From assembly GCA_002118135.1 (NCBI GenBank), contig BDIU01000142.1, forward strand, positions 1-60,166: a stretch of 60,166 nucleotides of DNA, in the 5' to 3' direction. The notes beneath the pieces are model-generated. The model did not search any database and had not been told where the DNA came from. It saw only the letters and a program-made list of their open reading frames with translations. Positions 31,091-39,778 of this stretch are shown piece after piece; within the stretch, counting starts at the first letter, position 1; every line of letters begins with the position of its first letter. A program made the position numbers and the translations under genes. The DNA is from Trebouxia sp. TZW2008. Its lineage: Eukaryota > Chlorophyta > Trebouxiophyceae > Trebouxiales > Trebouxiaceae.

Positions 31091-31268
31091 AAAACCTTTA
31101 TTACAAACTTTTTTTTTACATATCTTTTTCTTGTCAGGAGAAAAGAACCCCGAAAAAAAGCTTTTTCTTTCAGCTGGTAAGTTTTTCTAAATCTCTCTAT
31201 ATAAAAAACAAAAAAGAACTCCTTGCGGAGGGAAGGTTAAGACTCTTTTCTCTCTTTCCTTTTAAAGG

Positions 31269-31345
31269 TTTATTAAGATACTTTTACCTTTTTATCCGCC
31301 TTTCTTTTTCTTTATAGAGTAAAAAGGTAAAAGTATCTTAATAAA
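31269..31345. repeat. 25-bp perfect inverted repeat between cob and nad4L
   Basis: TTTATTAAGATACTTTTACC with following T-run pairs with its exact complement across a 27-nt loop. It lies in the 436-bp cob-nad4L spacer, which holds no gene. It could end the nad4L transcript (- strand) or mark processing. Confidence 0.7.
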
Positions 31346-31526
31346 GGGATTCAGAAAACAGGTTGCGCAGCCCTACGAGTGTACGGAAACAATTTAATAA
31401 TACCAAATAATTTGGTTGAAATAAGAGAGTGAAGAAAACAAAACAGTAGTACAAAAAATGATTAACAAAGACTTTTGGGATTATTTTTGAGAGGGTATAA
31501 GAAACGCGCAACAATAACCTCTTTTG

Positions 31527-31829
31527 TTAACCTTTTATAAGATTAATAAATTCTACCAAGATTGTACCACGTACACGATAATATATTACAAGCAAGGCCA
31601 AACCAATAGCTGATTCAGCTGCAGCTACTGTAAGTACAAATAAAGCAAATAATTGTCCAATTAAATCATCCAGGTAAACAGAAAACAAAAGAAAATTCAA
31701 GTTAACAGCAAGAAGCATCAGTTCGATAGACATTAACATTATGATTATATTTTTTCTGTTTAAAAAGATACCCCAGATACCGAGTAGAAATAAGATTGTT
31801 GAAACAGCAAGGTATTTAACTAAGTCCAT
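31527..31829 (-). CDS. nad4L: NADH dehydrogenase subunit 4L
   Basis: Small complex I membrane subunit (100 residues, family length). Three hydrophobic helices are clear, with the conserved [16 protein letters not shown] carrying the buried glutamate, and [17 protein letters not shown] in the third helix. ATG 31829 start. Confidence 0.97.
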   Translation of the reverse strand: MDLVKYLAVSTILFLLGIWGIFLNRKNIIIMLMSIELMLLAVNLNFLLFSVYLDDLIGQLFALFVLTVAAAESAIGLALLVIYYRVRGTILVEFINLIKG

Positions 31830-31917
31830 AAAACCGTATTTTGATATATAAATCTCTAATTAAAGATAACATCTGTCTATAGCAAAGGGTTAGGGTAAAG
31901 AGACACTTTGCTTTATT

Positions 31918-32175
31918 CTATATTCTATTTGAAAGAGAAAAGTCAATGATTGCGCACAAGAAAACAACAAGAGAGGAAACCTCTTTACTCTCTCTTTGAA
32001 AGAGAAAGGATAGAGAAAAGAGAGCCCTTTTTCCTTCACAGAAAAACCTTGAGGCAAATTCTCCTTGAGGCCTTTTCTCGAAGGTAAAAAAAGGGTTGAG
32101 GAGAAAAGGCCTTGAGGAGAAAAAGGGTTGAGGCCTTTTCTCGAAAAGGAAAAAGAGGTGGTGTTTTTTTTCGGG
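31918..32175. repeat. Repeat-rich spacer between nad4L and nad6
   Basis: Copies of AGTCAATGATTGCGCACAAG, GAGAAAGGATAGAGAAAAG and several CCTTGAGGAGAAAAGG/CCTTTTCTCGAA units. A - strand 92-codon frame across it is made of these repeats and is not counted as a gene. Confidence 0.75.
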
Positions 32176-32195
32176 AGAGAAGAAGAGTTTATGCA

Positions 32196-32801
32196 CTATG
32201 CTATCTTCCCTACCGTTTTACCAAATTCCCTAGTATTTTGTTGAAACACTTGCTGGCGCTTCACGTACACGCCTTTGTGCATAGTTAAAACGATCGCTCC
32301 AATCATAGCTACCAGTAATATTAAACTTGCGAGTAGAAAAAAATAGAAATAGTAAGTATAAAGCAACAAGCCTACACTTTCAATGTTAGTAACGCTTTCA
32401 ATAAGACTTGAATATTGAATAAAAGTGGTGTTATGAAAGAAATTCTCCGAGTGTGAAACTAATGGAATAAGGTCATTGTCCACAATTAAGAAGATTTCAA
32501 ACAAAAAAAGAATACCTAGCAGCCCACCTATTGGTAAATATCGTAACCTCTTTTCATTAATCTCCGCCAATCTTATGTTCAACATCATTACTACAAACAA
32601 GAAGAGCACAGCGATAGCCCCAACATAAACTACCAAGAATATCATCGCAAAAAAATCCAGGCCCAACAATATTAGCAACCCTGCTACATTAAAAAAGACT
32701 AAGATTAAAAAAAGAACTGAATGCACTGGGTTGCGCGCTTGTATTACCATTACACCTGAGACCAAACAGAGACTAGCAAAAAAATAAAAGAGAGAGTTCA
32801 T
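32196..32801 (-). CDS. nad6: NADH dehydrogenase subunit 6
   Basis: Complex I membrane subunit, 201 residues. Conserved features: RNPVHSVLFLILVFFNVAGL in helix 1-2 and the FLVVYVGAIAVLFLFVVMML pi-bulge helix with MLNIR. ATG 32801 start, N-terminus MNSLFYFFASLCLVSG. It lies between repeat spacers on both sides. Confidence 0.97.
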   Translation of the reverse strand: MNSLFYFFASLCLVSGVMVIQARNPVHSVLFLILVFFNVAGLLILLGLDFFAMIFLVVYVGAIAVLFLFVVMMLNIRLAEINEKRLRYLPIGGLLGILFLFEIFLIVDNDLIPLVSHSENFFHNTTFIQYSSLIESVTNIESVGLLLYTYYFYFFLLASLILLVAMIGAIVLTMHKGVYVKRQQVFQQNTREFGKTVGKIA

Positions 32802-32889
32802 AAAAAAGAAATGTTTTTTATTAATGTTTTTTTTGGTACCCTTTTAAAACCCAGTAGTGGTTGTGTGCTTTCTACGTTACCTAAAAGGT

Positions 32890-33245
32890 AAAAGGGTGAA
32901 AAGTCAATGATTGCGCACAAGAAAACAACAAGAGAGGAAAGAGAAAGGAAAGAGAAAGAGCTTTTTTTGAAAAAGAGTCTTTTTTTTCTTTCACAGAAAG
33001 GCCTTGAGGCAAATTCTCCTTGAGGAGAAAAGGCCTTGAGGCCTTTTCTCGAAGAGGAAAAAAAGGGTTGAGGAGAAAAGGCCTTGAGGATAATTCTCCT
33101 TGAGGAGAAAAGGCCTTGAGGAGAATCCTCGAAGAGGAGAAAAAGGTTTGAAGAAAAAAAGGGTTGAGGCCTTTTCTCGAAGAGGAAAAAGGTGCGCAAA
33201 AAAAAACAACGGGAGAGGAAACCTCTTTCTCTGAAAGAGAAAGGA
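32890..33245. repeat. Dense array of CCTTGAGGAGAAAAGG / CCTTTTCTCGAAGAGG units
   Basis: The densest cluster of the main dispersed repeat family: at least six copies of AGGAGAAAAGGCCTTGAGG or its complement, linked by CTCGAAGAGGAAAAAAAGG. A GTCAATGATTGCGCACAAG unit lies at the left and GAGAAAGGAAAGAGAAAG at the right. Each unit contains the palindrome AAGGCCTT. Overlapping - strand frames across it are repeat-derived. Confidence 0.85.
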
Positions 33246-33359
33246 AAGAGAAAGTGTTTAAAGGTTTAAATACAATCTTTTGTAAAAAAGAATGTTTGAT
33301 AAAGATTGTCGCGCTTTGCACAACAATATAAGGGTCTTATAGGCTATAAACAAAGGTTT

Positions 33360-33764
33360 TTACCTGGAAAGAAACTCAGTTTTAAGAGGTAATTTCTGAT
33401 AAGCGAGGGCAGAGCCAGTTTTTGCTAAAGTTAGGGGAATGCCGTCCATTTCATATAAAATCTGTCCAGATTGCACGGAACAAACCCAGTAAGAGACGCT
33501 TCCTTTCCCCTTACCCATACGAACCTCTGCTGGTTTATTTGTTATAGGAAGGTCCGGGAATACCCTTATCCAAATTTGACCAACCCGCTTAAATTTACGT
33601 GTCATAACACGCCTTACAGCCTCAATTGTTCGTGCTGAAACTCGGCCTGACTCCAATGACTTTAAACCGTATTTACCAAACTGTAAAGAGGTTTGGTTAC
33701 CTTTTATGCCTTTTGTTCTTCCTTTTTGGTACTTACGGAATTTTGTTCGTTTTGGACTTAACAT
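33360..33764 (-). CDS. rpl16: Ribosomal protein L16
   Basis: Large-subunit protein near the A-site. 134 residues with [49 protein letters not shown] and [12 protein letters not shown], the ordered blocks of L16. ATG 33764. rps11 lies upstream on the same strand beyond trnV and trnS. Confidence 0.97.
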   Translation of the reverse strand: MLSPKRTKFRKYQKGRTKGIKGNQTSLQFGKYGLKSLESGRVSARTIEAVRRVMTRKFKRVGQIWIRVFPDLPITNKPAEVRMGKGKGSVSYWVCSVQSGQILYEMDGIPLTLAKTGSALAYQKLPLKTEFLSR

Positions 33765-33913
33765 TGGCTTGTTTTGTTATAAATAAAAAGATAGTTAACC
33801 CCCTTATAAAAAAACTAAGAGAAATGGTACAAAAGAAGAGCACCATCCTTTAAAGAAAAGAGAGTAAAGTTGGGGTTTTTTTGTATTCTTTCTCATTTTT
33901 TCCTGAGAAAACT

Positions 33914-33986
33914 TGGGTAATAGTGGGCTCGAACCACTAACCTACTCGTTGTAAGCGAGGTGCTCTACCAATTGAGCTAATCACCC
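33914..33986 (-). tRNA. trnV(uac): tRNA-Val (UAC)
   Basis: Acceptor GGGTGAT/ATTACCC, D-arm GCTCAATTGGTAGAGC, anticodon stem CCTCG/CGAGT with loop CTTACAA (TAC), T-arm AGTGGTTCGAGCCCACT. Confidence 0.94.
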
Positions 33987-34040
33987 TTTGATAGTCCACA
34001 AAAGCAGGGTTTTTGAGAAAAAACAAAACATAAAAAACAA

Positions 34041-34127
34041 CGGGTGAGGGAGGATTCGAACCCCCGATACCTTTAAGAGTATGCCGGTTTTCAAGACCGG
34101 TTCCTTCAACCACTCAGACACTCACCC
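34041..34127 (-). tRNA. trnS(uga): tRNA-Ser (UGA)
   Basis: Class II tRNA with a long variable arm (ATACTCTTAAAGGTAT). Acceptor GGGTGAG/CTCACCC; anticodon stem CCGGT/ACCGG with loop CTTGAAA (TGA). Confidence 0.95.
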
Positions 34128-34198
34128 ACATTTGTTTTTGTAAGTTAGGATTTTTTTCCTTGCTCTTTTTTTTGTATACAGCTGCTTACCTTTGAAAC

Positions 34199-34390
34199 CC
34201 TAACTTTTTTCCTCAAGGCCTTTTCTCCTCAAGGATAATTATCCTCAAGGCCTTTTCTCCTCAACCCTTTTTTTTCTCTTTTCCTCTTTTGTATACCTCT
34301 TCTTTTCTTCTTTTCTTGTCGCATCCTGCGTGGCCTCTTCCCTACAAGTAGGTAAAGAAGGTTTTCCCCTTGAGGACAATTCTCCTTTTT
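34199..34390. repeat. CCTCAAGGCCTTTTCTCC repeats upstream of rpl16/trnS
   Basis: Inverted-orientation members of the main repeat family: CTCAAGGCCTTTTCTCCTCAA, then ATAATTATCCTCAAGGCC. A weaker CTTGAGGACAATTCTCC lies near 34368. No gene in this 300-bp spacer. Confidence 0.7.
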
Positions 34391-34435
34391 CTTTCTTTAA
34401 AAAAGAAAGAGGACACCTGCCCTTGAAAAAAAAGG

Positions 34436-34960
34436 TTAGACACGCCGTTTTTTAGAATTTCGGCAGCCATTGTATGGAATAGATGTCTTATCCTCTAAAC
34501 TTATAATTCTTAGCCCAGACTTGGAAAGTGCTCTTAAGCAATTTTGCTTGCCTCGGCCCAAGCCTTTTACTCTAAGTCGGAGGTGCGTATAACCTAAAAC
34601 CTTTGCTTTTTTTATTATGCTCTCCGCTGCAGCTTGTGCTGCGTAAGTAGTCGACTTACGGGCGTTTTTAAAGCCTAAGCTTCCAGAACAACTCCACCCT
34701 TTTGTGTTGCCTTTGGTATCAATCAGAGTAAGTATTGTATTGTTCTTAGTACTATTACAGTATATTTTACCTAAAACCCCTTTTATTTTCTTTCGGGGTT
34801 TATTACTATTTTTCTTTTGTCTCTTTTTTATCTTGTAATCAAGTCTTGTAAATCTTTTTTTGTCATCCCTCTGCAAGGATATTGAAGGTTTTTTTAATCT
34901 TTCTGGAATATCTTTGGAAAAAGATGGAAGCTTTTTAGACAAGGGCGCAATGTTTTTCAT
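34436..34960 (-). CDS. rps11: Ribosomal protein S11
   Basis: Small-subunit platform protein. The C-terminal about 115 residues are standard S11: NTILTLIDTKGNTKGW, SGSLGFKNARKSTTYAAQ, LRLRVKGLGRGKQNCLRAL and SIPYNGCRNSKKRRV. An N-terminal extension of about 55 residues is lysine-rich and low-complexity (KKRFTRLDYKIKKRQKK), giving 174 in all. ATG 34960; a later start is possible. Confidence 0.94.
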   Translation of the reverse strand: MKNIAPLSKKLPSFSKDIPERLKKPSISLQRDDKKRFTRLDYKIKKRQKKNSNKPRKKIKGVLGKIYCNSTKNNTILTLIDTKGNTKGWSCSGSLGFKNARKSTTYAAQAAAESIIKKAKVLGYTHLRLRVKGLGRGKQNCLRALSKSGLRIISLEDKTSIPYNGCRNSKKRRV

Positions 34961-35059
34961 AAAAATTGTCTTTTTTTTGTTTATTCTCTCTCTTTTCTCC
35001 TCTTTCCTTATATCTTTCCGTCACACCTTTTTTTCGTCAGCTTTTTATAGGGGTTTTGG

Positions 35060-35215
35060 TAGGGAGAACAAGTCTCTTTGGGGAAAGAGGTGCGCACAAA
35101 AAAACAACAGAATACGAAAGAGAAAGTGTTCCCAAGGAATTTTTTTTCCTCTTTCTCTTTCAGAGAAAAAGCCTCTTTGAAAGTTTTCAAAGAGGCAAAA
35201 AAGCCTTGAGTAAAG
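35060..35215. repeat. Repeat-rich spacer between rps11 and tatC
   Basis: Contains AGGTGCGCACAAAAAAACAAC, GAATACGAAAGAGAAAGTG and a CTCTTTGAAAGTTTTCAAAGAG hairpin (about 35171-35192). These match repeat words elsewhere. Short frames here have no homology I recognise. Confidence 0.65.
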
Positions 35216-35252
35216 TTTTTTTTGTTGGCCGTTTTTTTTAACCTTTTTTTTG

Positions 35253-35993
35253 TTATTTCTGTTTTTTACACCCTTTTTTCCATTCTAAAAAGCCTATCCA
35301 AATAAACATCTCAAAAAAAAACCAAAAGAGTAGAAAGAGCCCTAATTGGGTTAACGGGTCAGGGGGTGAAAAGAGTGCCGATAGGAAGAGAAGAAATAAA
35401 ACAAATATCTTCCTGTTCGAAGAAAGAAATAGGCTGTTCACATATCCATAAACATATAAAATACAGAGAAAAAGGGGTATTTGAAAAACAGATTCCACTA
35501 TTAAAAAAACACCACTACTTATTCTCACATATGAGTCTATTCTGGCTTCCAATTGAACTGTGACTAAAGGAGAATTCACTTTAAAATTTAACAGGAAATC
35601 TAAGACTTCGGGTAAAACTAAAAAGTAAAAAAGGGACCCCCCTAAAAGATTTAATAGTGTACCAAAAAACAGATACACTCTCCCTTGTACCCTCTCAAAA
35701 AAATACCAACTAGGTGTAAAAAAACACCAAAATTGATAGAAAATTATAGGCAACAAAAAAACACTACTCCAAATAAAGCAAATCTTTAAAGTGGTATGAA
35801 AAGCTTCAGTAAGACTAGTAAATATAAAGCCCTTTTCAAAGAAGATTTGATGGTGATTAGAATGTAAAAAAGGACGAGCAAAAAGGTAAAGCAGCTCCAA
35901 AGAATAAAAATATGTAGACAAGAAACAGAAACAAAAGCTAATAATACAATAAAAAAGACGGTATCGAATCTCTGCAAAATAAAAAAAGATCAT
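35253..35993 (-). CDS. tatC: Sec-independent translocase subunit TatC (MttB)
   Basis: Multi-spanning core subunit of a twin-arginine-type translocase kept in many plant and algal mitochondria. From ATG 35993 the product is 246 residues, near bacterial TatC length, starting MIFFYFAEIRYRLFYC (TatC H-x-x-E-L-R-x-R-L). Other blocks: FTSLTEAFHTTLKICFIWSS (T-P-x-E-x-F region), PIIFYQFWCFFTPSWYFFER and SALFSPPDPLTQLGLF. The frame is open to 36146, but only through a TTG and without conserved residues. Six hydrophobic spans are seen. In plants this gene often lacks a clear ATG; here one is present. Confidence 0.93.
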   Translation of the reverse strand: MIFFYFAEIRYRLFYCIISFCFCFLSTYFYSLELLYLFARPFLHSNHHQIFFEKGFIFTSLTEAFHTTLKICFIWSSVFLLPIIFYQFWCFFTPSWYFFERVQGRVYLFFGTLLNLLGGSLFYFLVLPEVLDFLLNFKVNSPLVTVQLEARIDSYVRISSGVFLIVESVFQIPLFLCILYVYGYVNSLFLSSNRKIFVLFLLFLSALFSPPDPLTQLGLFLLFWFFFEMFIWIGFLEWKKGCKKQK

Positions 35994-36219
35994 AAAAAGC
36001 CCATATATATATCTTATTTCTTGAAAACCTCTTCTTTTTTTTGTTTTATATCTTGGGACTTTTTTACAACGTGACCTTTTATAATAAAAGAGGGTTTTCT
36101 CGACAAAAAAACTTGAAAGACCCTCTATAAAGAAACACACGGCCAAAACAGACTTTCACATACTCTAAAAAACCCCTTGTTTTAGACAGAGTTGTTTCCT
36201 TTATAGAGATTTTTTCAAA

Positions 36220-36300
36220 GCTCATTTGGTGAAATTGGTAAACACAGCAGACTCAAAACCTGCACCCATTGGGTTATCGGTTCGAGTCCGATAGTGAGTA
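36220..36300 (+). tRNA. trnL(caa): tRNA-Leu (CAA)
   Basis: Class II tRNA, acceptor GCTCATT/AGTGAGT, anticodon loop CTCAAAA (CAA), long variable arm, T-arm ATCGGTTCGAGTCCGAT. Very like trnL(UAA) at 52525 over much of its length, so the two may derive from one another. Confidence 0.92.
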
Positions 36301-36397
36301 ATATACTTTTTTACTGTTTACACGAAAAGATATAAAAAGAGTTAACAGAGGCAGAAAACAGGCTTGATCAAACAGTATACAATAACAACTTTGAATT

Positions 36398-37552
36398 ATG
36401 GTAAGAAAACCGTCTAATAAAATAAGAAAAGATTTTTTAGAGTCAGCCTTTCCTGAAAACCCTCTACCTTTTAGGAAATTAAATAGGAAAGGGTTTAGAG
36501 CTCTTAAAGAGAAGAACAGGAAGGGTTTAAGAAACAGAATCAAGAGAGTGGAAGATAGGATCATAAAAAGAGAGAGTGGTTACGATGCGTTGGAAAAAAA
36601 CACTTTTTTTTCTGTTGTTACACCAAATAAAATTAAAAGAAGGGACTTTTTTATTAAGGGTAAACCCCGTTTTAAAACTTTCCATTTAGAGTATAACCAT
36701 TCCTTGGAAAGAAAGGGAAAACTTTTTGTAACGAGAAAATATATTTTTTCACTAGAACAACTCTACGCCTCTTTTTATAAAAAACAATCCAAGTACAGAA
36801 AGTTATCGGTCTTTAAAAACTTGCTGGAAGAACGAAAGAAATTGAGTATAATCTATGGTGGTTTAGGTGAAAAGCAAATACAAAAGTTTTTGTTGCAGGC
36901 TAAGAAGCTCCATGGGAAATTTGACGAGAATCTTATAAAGATTTTGGAAAGAAGGCTGGATGTTGCTCTTTTTCGTATTTGTTTTTTTCCAACTATTTTC
37001 TCTGCAAAACAATGGATTAGTCATAAACACGTTTATGTTAACAATTCTCTTGTCACTTTACCTGGTTATCAATTAAAGGCTGGGGACATCATAACTATAG
37101 CGCCAGAAAAAAAGAATGTTTTAAAAAGAAAGATCTGTAATTTTATTGCAGAGAAAATAAGAATACGTTCTTTTCATTTTTCTTCTCCTTTACACACTCT
37201 TTACAATCTTACAAGAAACGTGCATTCCAACACTCTCCCTAATTTGAGAGATTATAAAAATACACTTGGGGTTTTTAAACTTTCAAACAACAACAAGATA
37301 TTACATTTGAAAAGAGTGTTCAACAAGCTGTTTATAAAGAAACAGCTATGGAGCTTTTTACAGTTAAGAAATCTTTTCACAACAGCTCGGCCATTAACAC
37401 AAAGGGCAAAAGGGTTGCGGATTAGTTCAATGAAACCTTTAAATTTAGAGGTGTGTTACAAAAACATGGTTGCTGTGTTTTTATACTCCCCACAAAAAGT
37501 AGCTGTGCCTACCAGTCTTAATTTACGCGCCATATTGAAAAAGTTTCAGTAA
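36398..37552 (+). CDS. rps4: Ribosomal protein S4
   Basis: Small-subunit assembly protein. 384 residues, well above the ~200 of bacteria. The S4 RNA-binding domain is central: [20 protein letters not shown] and [20 protein letters not shown], about residues 187-226. The N-terminal ~110 residues form a basic insertion before the [17 protein letters not shown] region, and a long C-terminal tail follows. Extended rps4 is normal in green algal mtDNA. ATG 36398. First gene of a rps4-rps12-rps7-rps14 series on the + strand. Confidence 0.95.
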   Translation: MVRKPSNKIRKDFLESAFPENPLPFRKLNRKGFRALKEKNRKGLRNRIKRVEDRIIKRESGYDALEKNTFFSVVTPNKIKRRDFFIKGKPRFKTFHLEYNHSLERKGKLFVTRKYIFSLEQLYASFYKKQSKYRKLSVFKNLLEERKKLSIIYGGLGEKQIQKFLLQAKKLHGKFDENLIKILERRLDVALFRICFFPTIFSAKQWISHKHVYVNNSLVTLPGYQLKAGDIITIAPEKKNVLKRKICNFIAEKIRIRSFHFSSPLHTLYNLTRNVHSNTLPNLRDYKNTLGVFKLSNNNKILHLKRVFNKLFIKKQLWSFLQLRNLFTTARPLTQRAKGLRISSMKPLNLEVCYKNMVAVFLYSPQKVAVPTSLNLRAILKKFQ

Positions 37553-37583
37553 GAGCGCAAAAAGAAACAAAAAGATAAACTTT

Positions 37584-37964
37584 ATGCCAACAAATCATCA
37601 ATTAGTAAGGAAAAAAAGTACGAGAAAGAGGAAAATATCAAAAACTAAAAAGCCAGCCTTAACTGGTTGTCCTCAGCGACAAGGTATTTGTACTCGTGTT
37701 TATACTCGAAACCCTAAAAAGCCTAACTCCGCTGTAAGAAAAGTAGCTAAAATTAGATTGACTAATAAGGCACAAGTTATTGCATCTATTCCAGGAGAGG
37801 GCCACAATTTACAAGAACACTCAATTGTGCTTATTCGGGGTGGTCGTGTTAAAGATTTACCCGGAGTAAAGTATCGTATCATACGAGGAGTTCTTGATTT
37901 ACAAGGGGTTACCGAGCGGAAACAAGGAAGATCTAAATACGGGGCCAAAAAGAGATATAGATAA
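37584..37964 (+). CDS. rps12: Ribosomal protein S12
   Basis: Decoding-centre protein. 126 residues, highly conserved: [33 protein letters not shown] and [17 protein letters not shown], including the KKPNSA loop that lines the A-site. ATG 37584. rps12 followed by rps7 keeps the bacterial str-operon order. Confidence 0.98.
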   Translation: MPTNHQLVRKKSTRKRKISKTKKPALTGCPQRQGICTRVYTRNPKKPNSAVRKVAKIRLTNKAQVIASIPGEGHNLQEHSIVLIRGGRVKDLPGVKYRIIRGVLDLQGVTERKQGRSKYGAKKRYR

Positions 37965-38129
37965 TATCTATCTACTGACACTTTGTTGGACTCTACCCCC
38001 TTTACCGTATCTTTTCATATTTCTAAAGGTAAAAATTTACCATTTTAAGGGTAAAAGAAGAAATAAAAAGGTACGATAACAAAGCCAAATAACAGAGGGT
38101 TGGTATAAAACGAAAGATATAAAAGATAT

Positions 38130-38807
38130 ATGGAAAACCAAAAGCTTTTCAAAAAAGAAAGGGCAGGAAAGAAAACATCACAACAGCAGGAAGAATACAG
38201 AGCAAGAATACGGCTGGAAGGGGTAAAAAACAAGTTTATAAACCTTTTAATGCGGGATGGCGAGAAAAGCAAAGCCCAAAAATTGTTATATGATTCATTA
38301 AATGAGTTACAATCCACAAAAAAGTTTATAATTGATGAAAGTAGTGGTGATTTATGTGAGAAAAAAAACCAAAACTTTTTTGACTTGTTTATAGACCAGA
38401 GTAAAAGAAAGAGTGCCAAAAAAGCCAATATTGAAAAACACACAAGAGAGTATAAGCGCAACCAAGTTTCTCCTTGCAGAAATGATGACTTTTTTAAGAG
38501 CAATACCCTGTACCAAGCCGTTGAGAACGTCAAACCCGCTTTAGAATTACGAAGGGTCAGAAAGGGGGGGACCACTTACCAAGTGCCCGCAATTGTAAAT
38601 CAAAAAAGGCAGGAAAGGTTAGCAATTAAATGGATTATAGAATCGGCGAAAAAAAGAAAGAAAAAAAGCAAGAAAAGCTTTTCAAACTGCTTAGTAAGAG
38701 AAATAGTGGAGGCTTCCAACAAGACTGGCCAACCTCGCCAAAAAAGAGACGAGCAGCTTAAAATAGCTGAGTACAATCGTGCTTACACTAGATACCGTTG
38801 GTGGTAA
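38130..38807 (+). CDS. rps7: Ribosomal protein S7
   Basis: Small-subunit head protein. 225 residues against about 155 in bacteria. Ends are conserved: KFINLLMRDGEKSKAQKLLY at about 36-55 and NTLYQAVENVKPALELRR, VRKGGTTYQVPAIV and NKTGQPRQKRDE later. An insertion of about 50 residues (DLCEKKNQNFFDLF onward) separates the blocks. ATG 38130. Confidence 0.95.
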   Translation: MENQKLFKKERAGKKTSQQQEEYRARIRLEGVKNKFINLLMRDGEKSKAQKLLYDSLNELQSTKKFIIDESSGDLCEKKNQNFFDLFIDQSKRKSAKKANIEKHTREYKRNQVSPCRNDDFFKSNTLYQAVENVKPALELRRVRKGGTTYQVPAIVNQKRQERLAIKWIIESAKKRKKKSKKSFSNCLVREIVEASNKTGQPRQKRDEQLKIAEYNRAYTRYRWW

Positions 38808-38980
38808 TTGGTGTTTTTTGCACAAATACTGGGTGAGGGTTTTTCTCTGTAAAAAAAGAGCCTACAAAAGCCATAAACTCCTCTTTTGTATCTTTCTGTG
38901 GAAAGTTCTCTTTGAGAAAAGAAAGGCCCCCTACTTGATTATACCTTTTTTCTTTATTGAAAAACAATAAAATAATATTT

Positions 38981-39280
38981 ATGAAAAATATAGTAAAAAG
39001 AGACCAAAAACGCAGAAATCTTTTTTTGAAAAATGAATTAAAAAGGGTACAATATAAGAGTATAATAAAAAACTTTTCTATTGCCGGAAAAGCAAAAGAA
39101 AAGTATGTAACTAAATTAAATCAGATACCCCGGAACAGCTCAAGGGTACGTATCAAAAACAGGTGTATCTTAACGGGCCGTGGAAAAGCGGTTTACCGCT
39201 TTTGTAGGCTTTCCCGAATTCGCTTTCGTGAACTAGCCGCCCAAGGGTTGCTCTTGGGTGTGTCTAAGTCAAGTTGGTAG
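38981..39280 (+). CDS. rps14: Ribosomal protein S14
   Basis: Small-subunit head protein, 99 residues from ATG 38981 (MKNIVKRDQKRR). The frame is open to 38957, but that upstream start adds eight residues not found in the family. Diagnostic SSRVRIKNRCILTGRG and RFCRLSRIRFRELAAQGLL close the gene with KSSW. No zinc cysteine set, as in other mitochondrial S14. Confidence 0.96.
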   Translation: MKNIVKRDQKRRNLFLKNELKRVQYKSIIKNFSIAGKAKEKYVTKLNQIPRNSSRVRIKNRCILTGRGKAVYRFCRLSRIRFRELAAQGLLLGVSKSSW

Positions 39281-39319
39281 TATGGTTTCGAATAGATAAG
39301 AAAAAAAATGTATGAAGAG

Positions 39320-39391
39320 CTGGGGAGAAAGGGTTCGAACCTTTGAATGTCGGATCCAAATTCCGATGCCTTACCACTTGGCTACACCCCA
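39320..39391 (-). tRNA. trnQ(uug): tRNA-Gln (UUG)
   Basis: Acceptor TGGGGTG with CTCCCCA (one mismatch), anticodon stem TCGGA/TCCGA with loop ATTTGGA (TTG), T-arm AAAGGTTCGAACCCTTT. Confidence 0.93.
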
Positions 39392-39519
39392 ATTGTTATA
39401 AGAACCAGCAAAGAAAGAGGGTTAAAAAACAACTCTGTGAACCACAGAGTTGTTTTTTAATTTGTGTATCTGTTTCTATGTGCTCTTTTTCGTATTTGTT
39501 TTTCTTAGTTTTTTTAATC

Positions 39520-39745
39520 CCTCTTTCGTATCCCGCTGTTTTTTCGTGCGCACCTCTATCCTTTTTGGGACAAGTTTTCTTTCGTAGACCTTTATGCGCA
39601 GCGCAATAATTTCCTCAAGGCTTTTTGTCATCTTTCCTCTTCGAGAAAAGGCCTCAACCCTTTTTTTCCATCTTCGGGAGAAAAAGAGAGGCTCTTTTTT
39701 CTCTTTCGGGAGAAAAAGAGAGGCTCTTTTTCTTTTAACCCGCAG
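39520..39745. repeat. Dispersed repeats between trnQ and nad2
   Basis: TCTTTCGTATCCCGCTGTTTT and CGTGCGCACC, then TTCCTCTTCGAGAAAAGGCC, followed by two tandem 33-bp units of CTTTCGGGAGAAAAAGAGAG GCTCTTTTT type. No gene in the 387-bp spacer. Confidence 0.75.
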
Positions 39746-39778
39746 ACAAGTTTTTTATTGGCGGCTTCCTTTCTTTGT

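Noticed and set aside
31918..32196. 92-codon - strand frame after nad6
   Set aside because: Made of the same repeats; open only because the units lack stops.
32798..33321. Overlapping - strand frames of 133, 146 and 72 codons
   Set aside because: All translate the dispersed repeat array in different registers (FFSS, RPFLL patterns), with no conserved start.
35994..36146. Long N-terminal extension of tatC
   Set aside because: Open only from a TTG; no conserved residues before ATG 35993, which yields normal TatC length.
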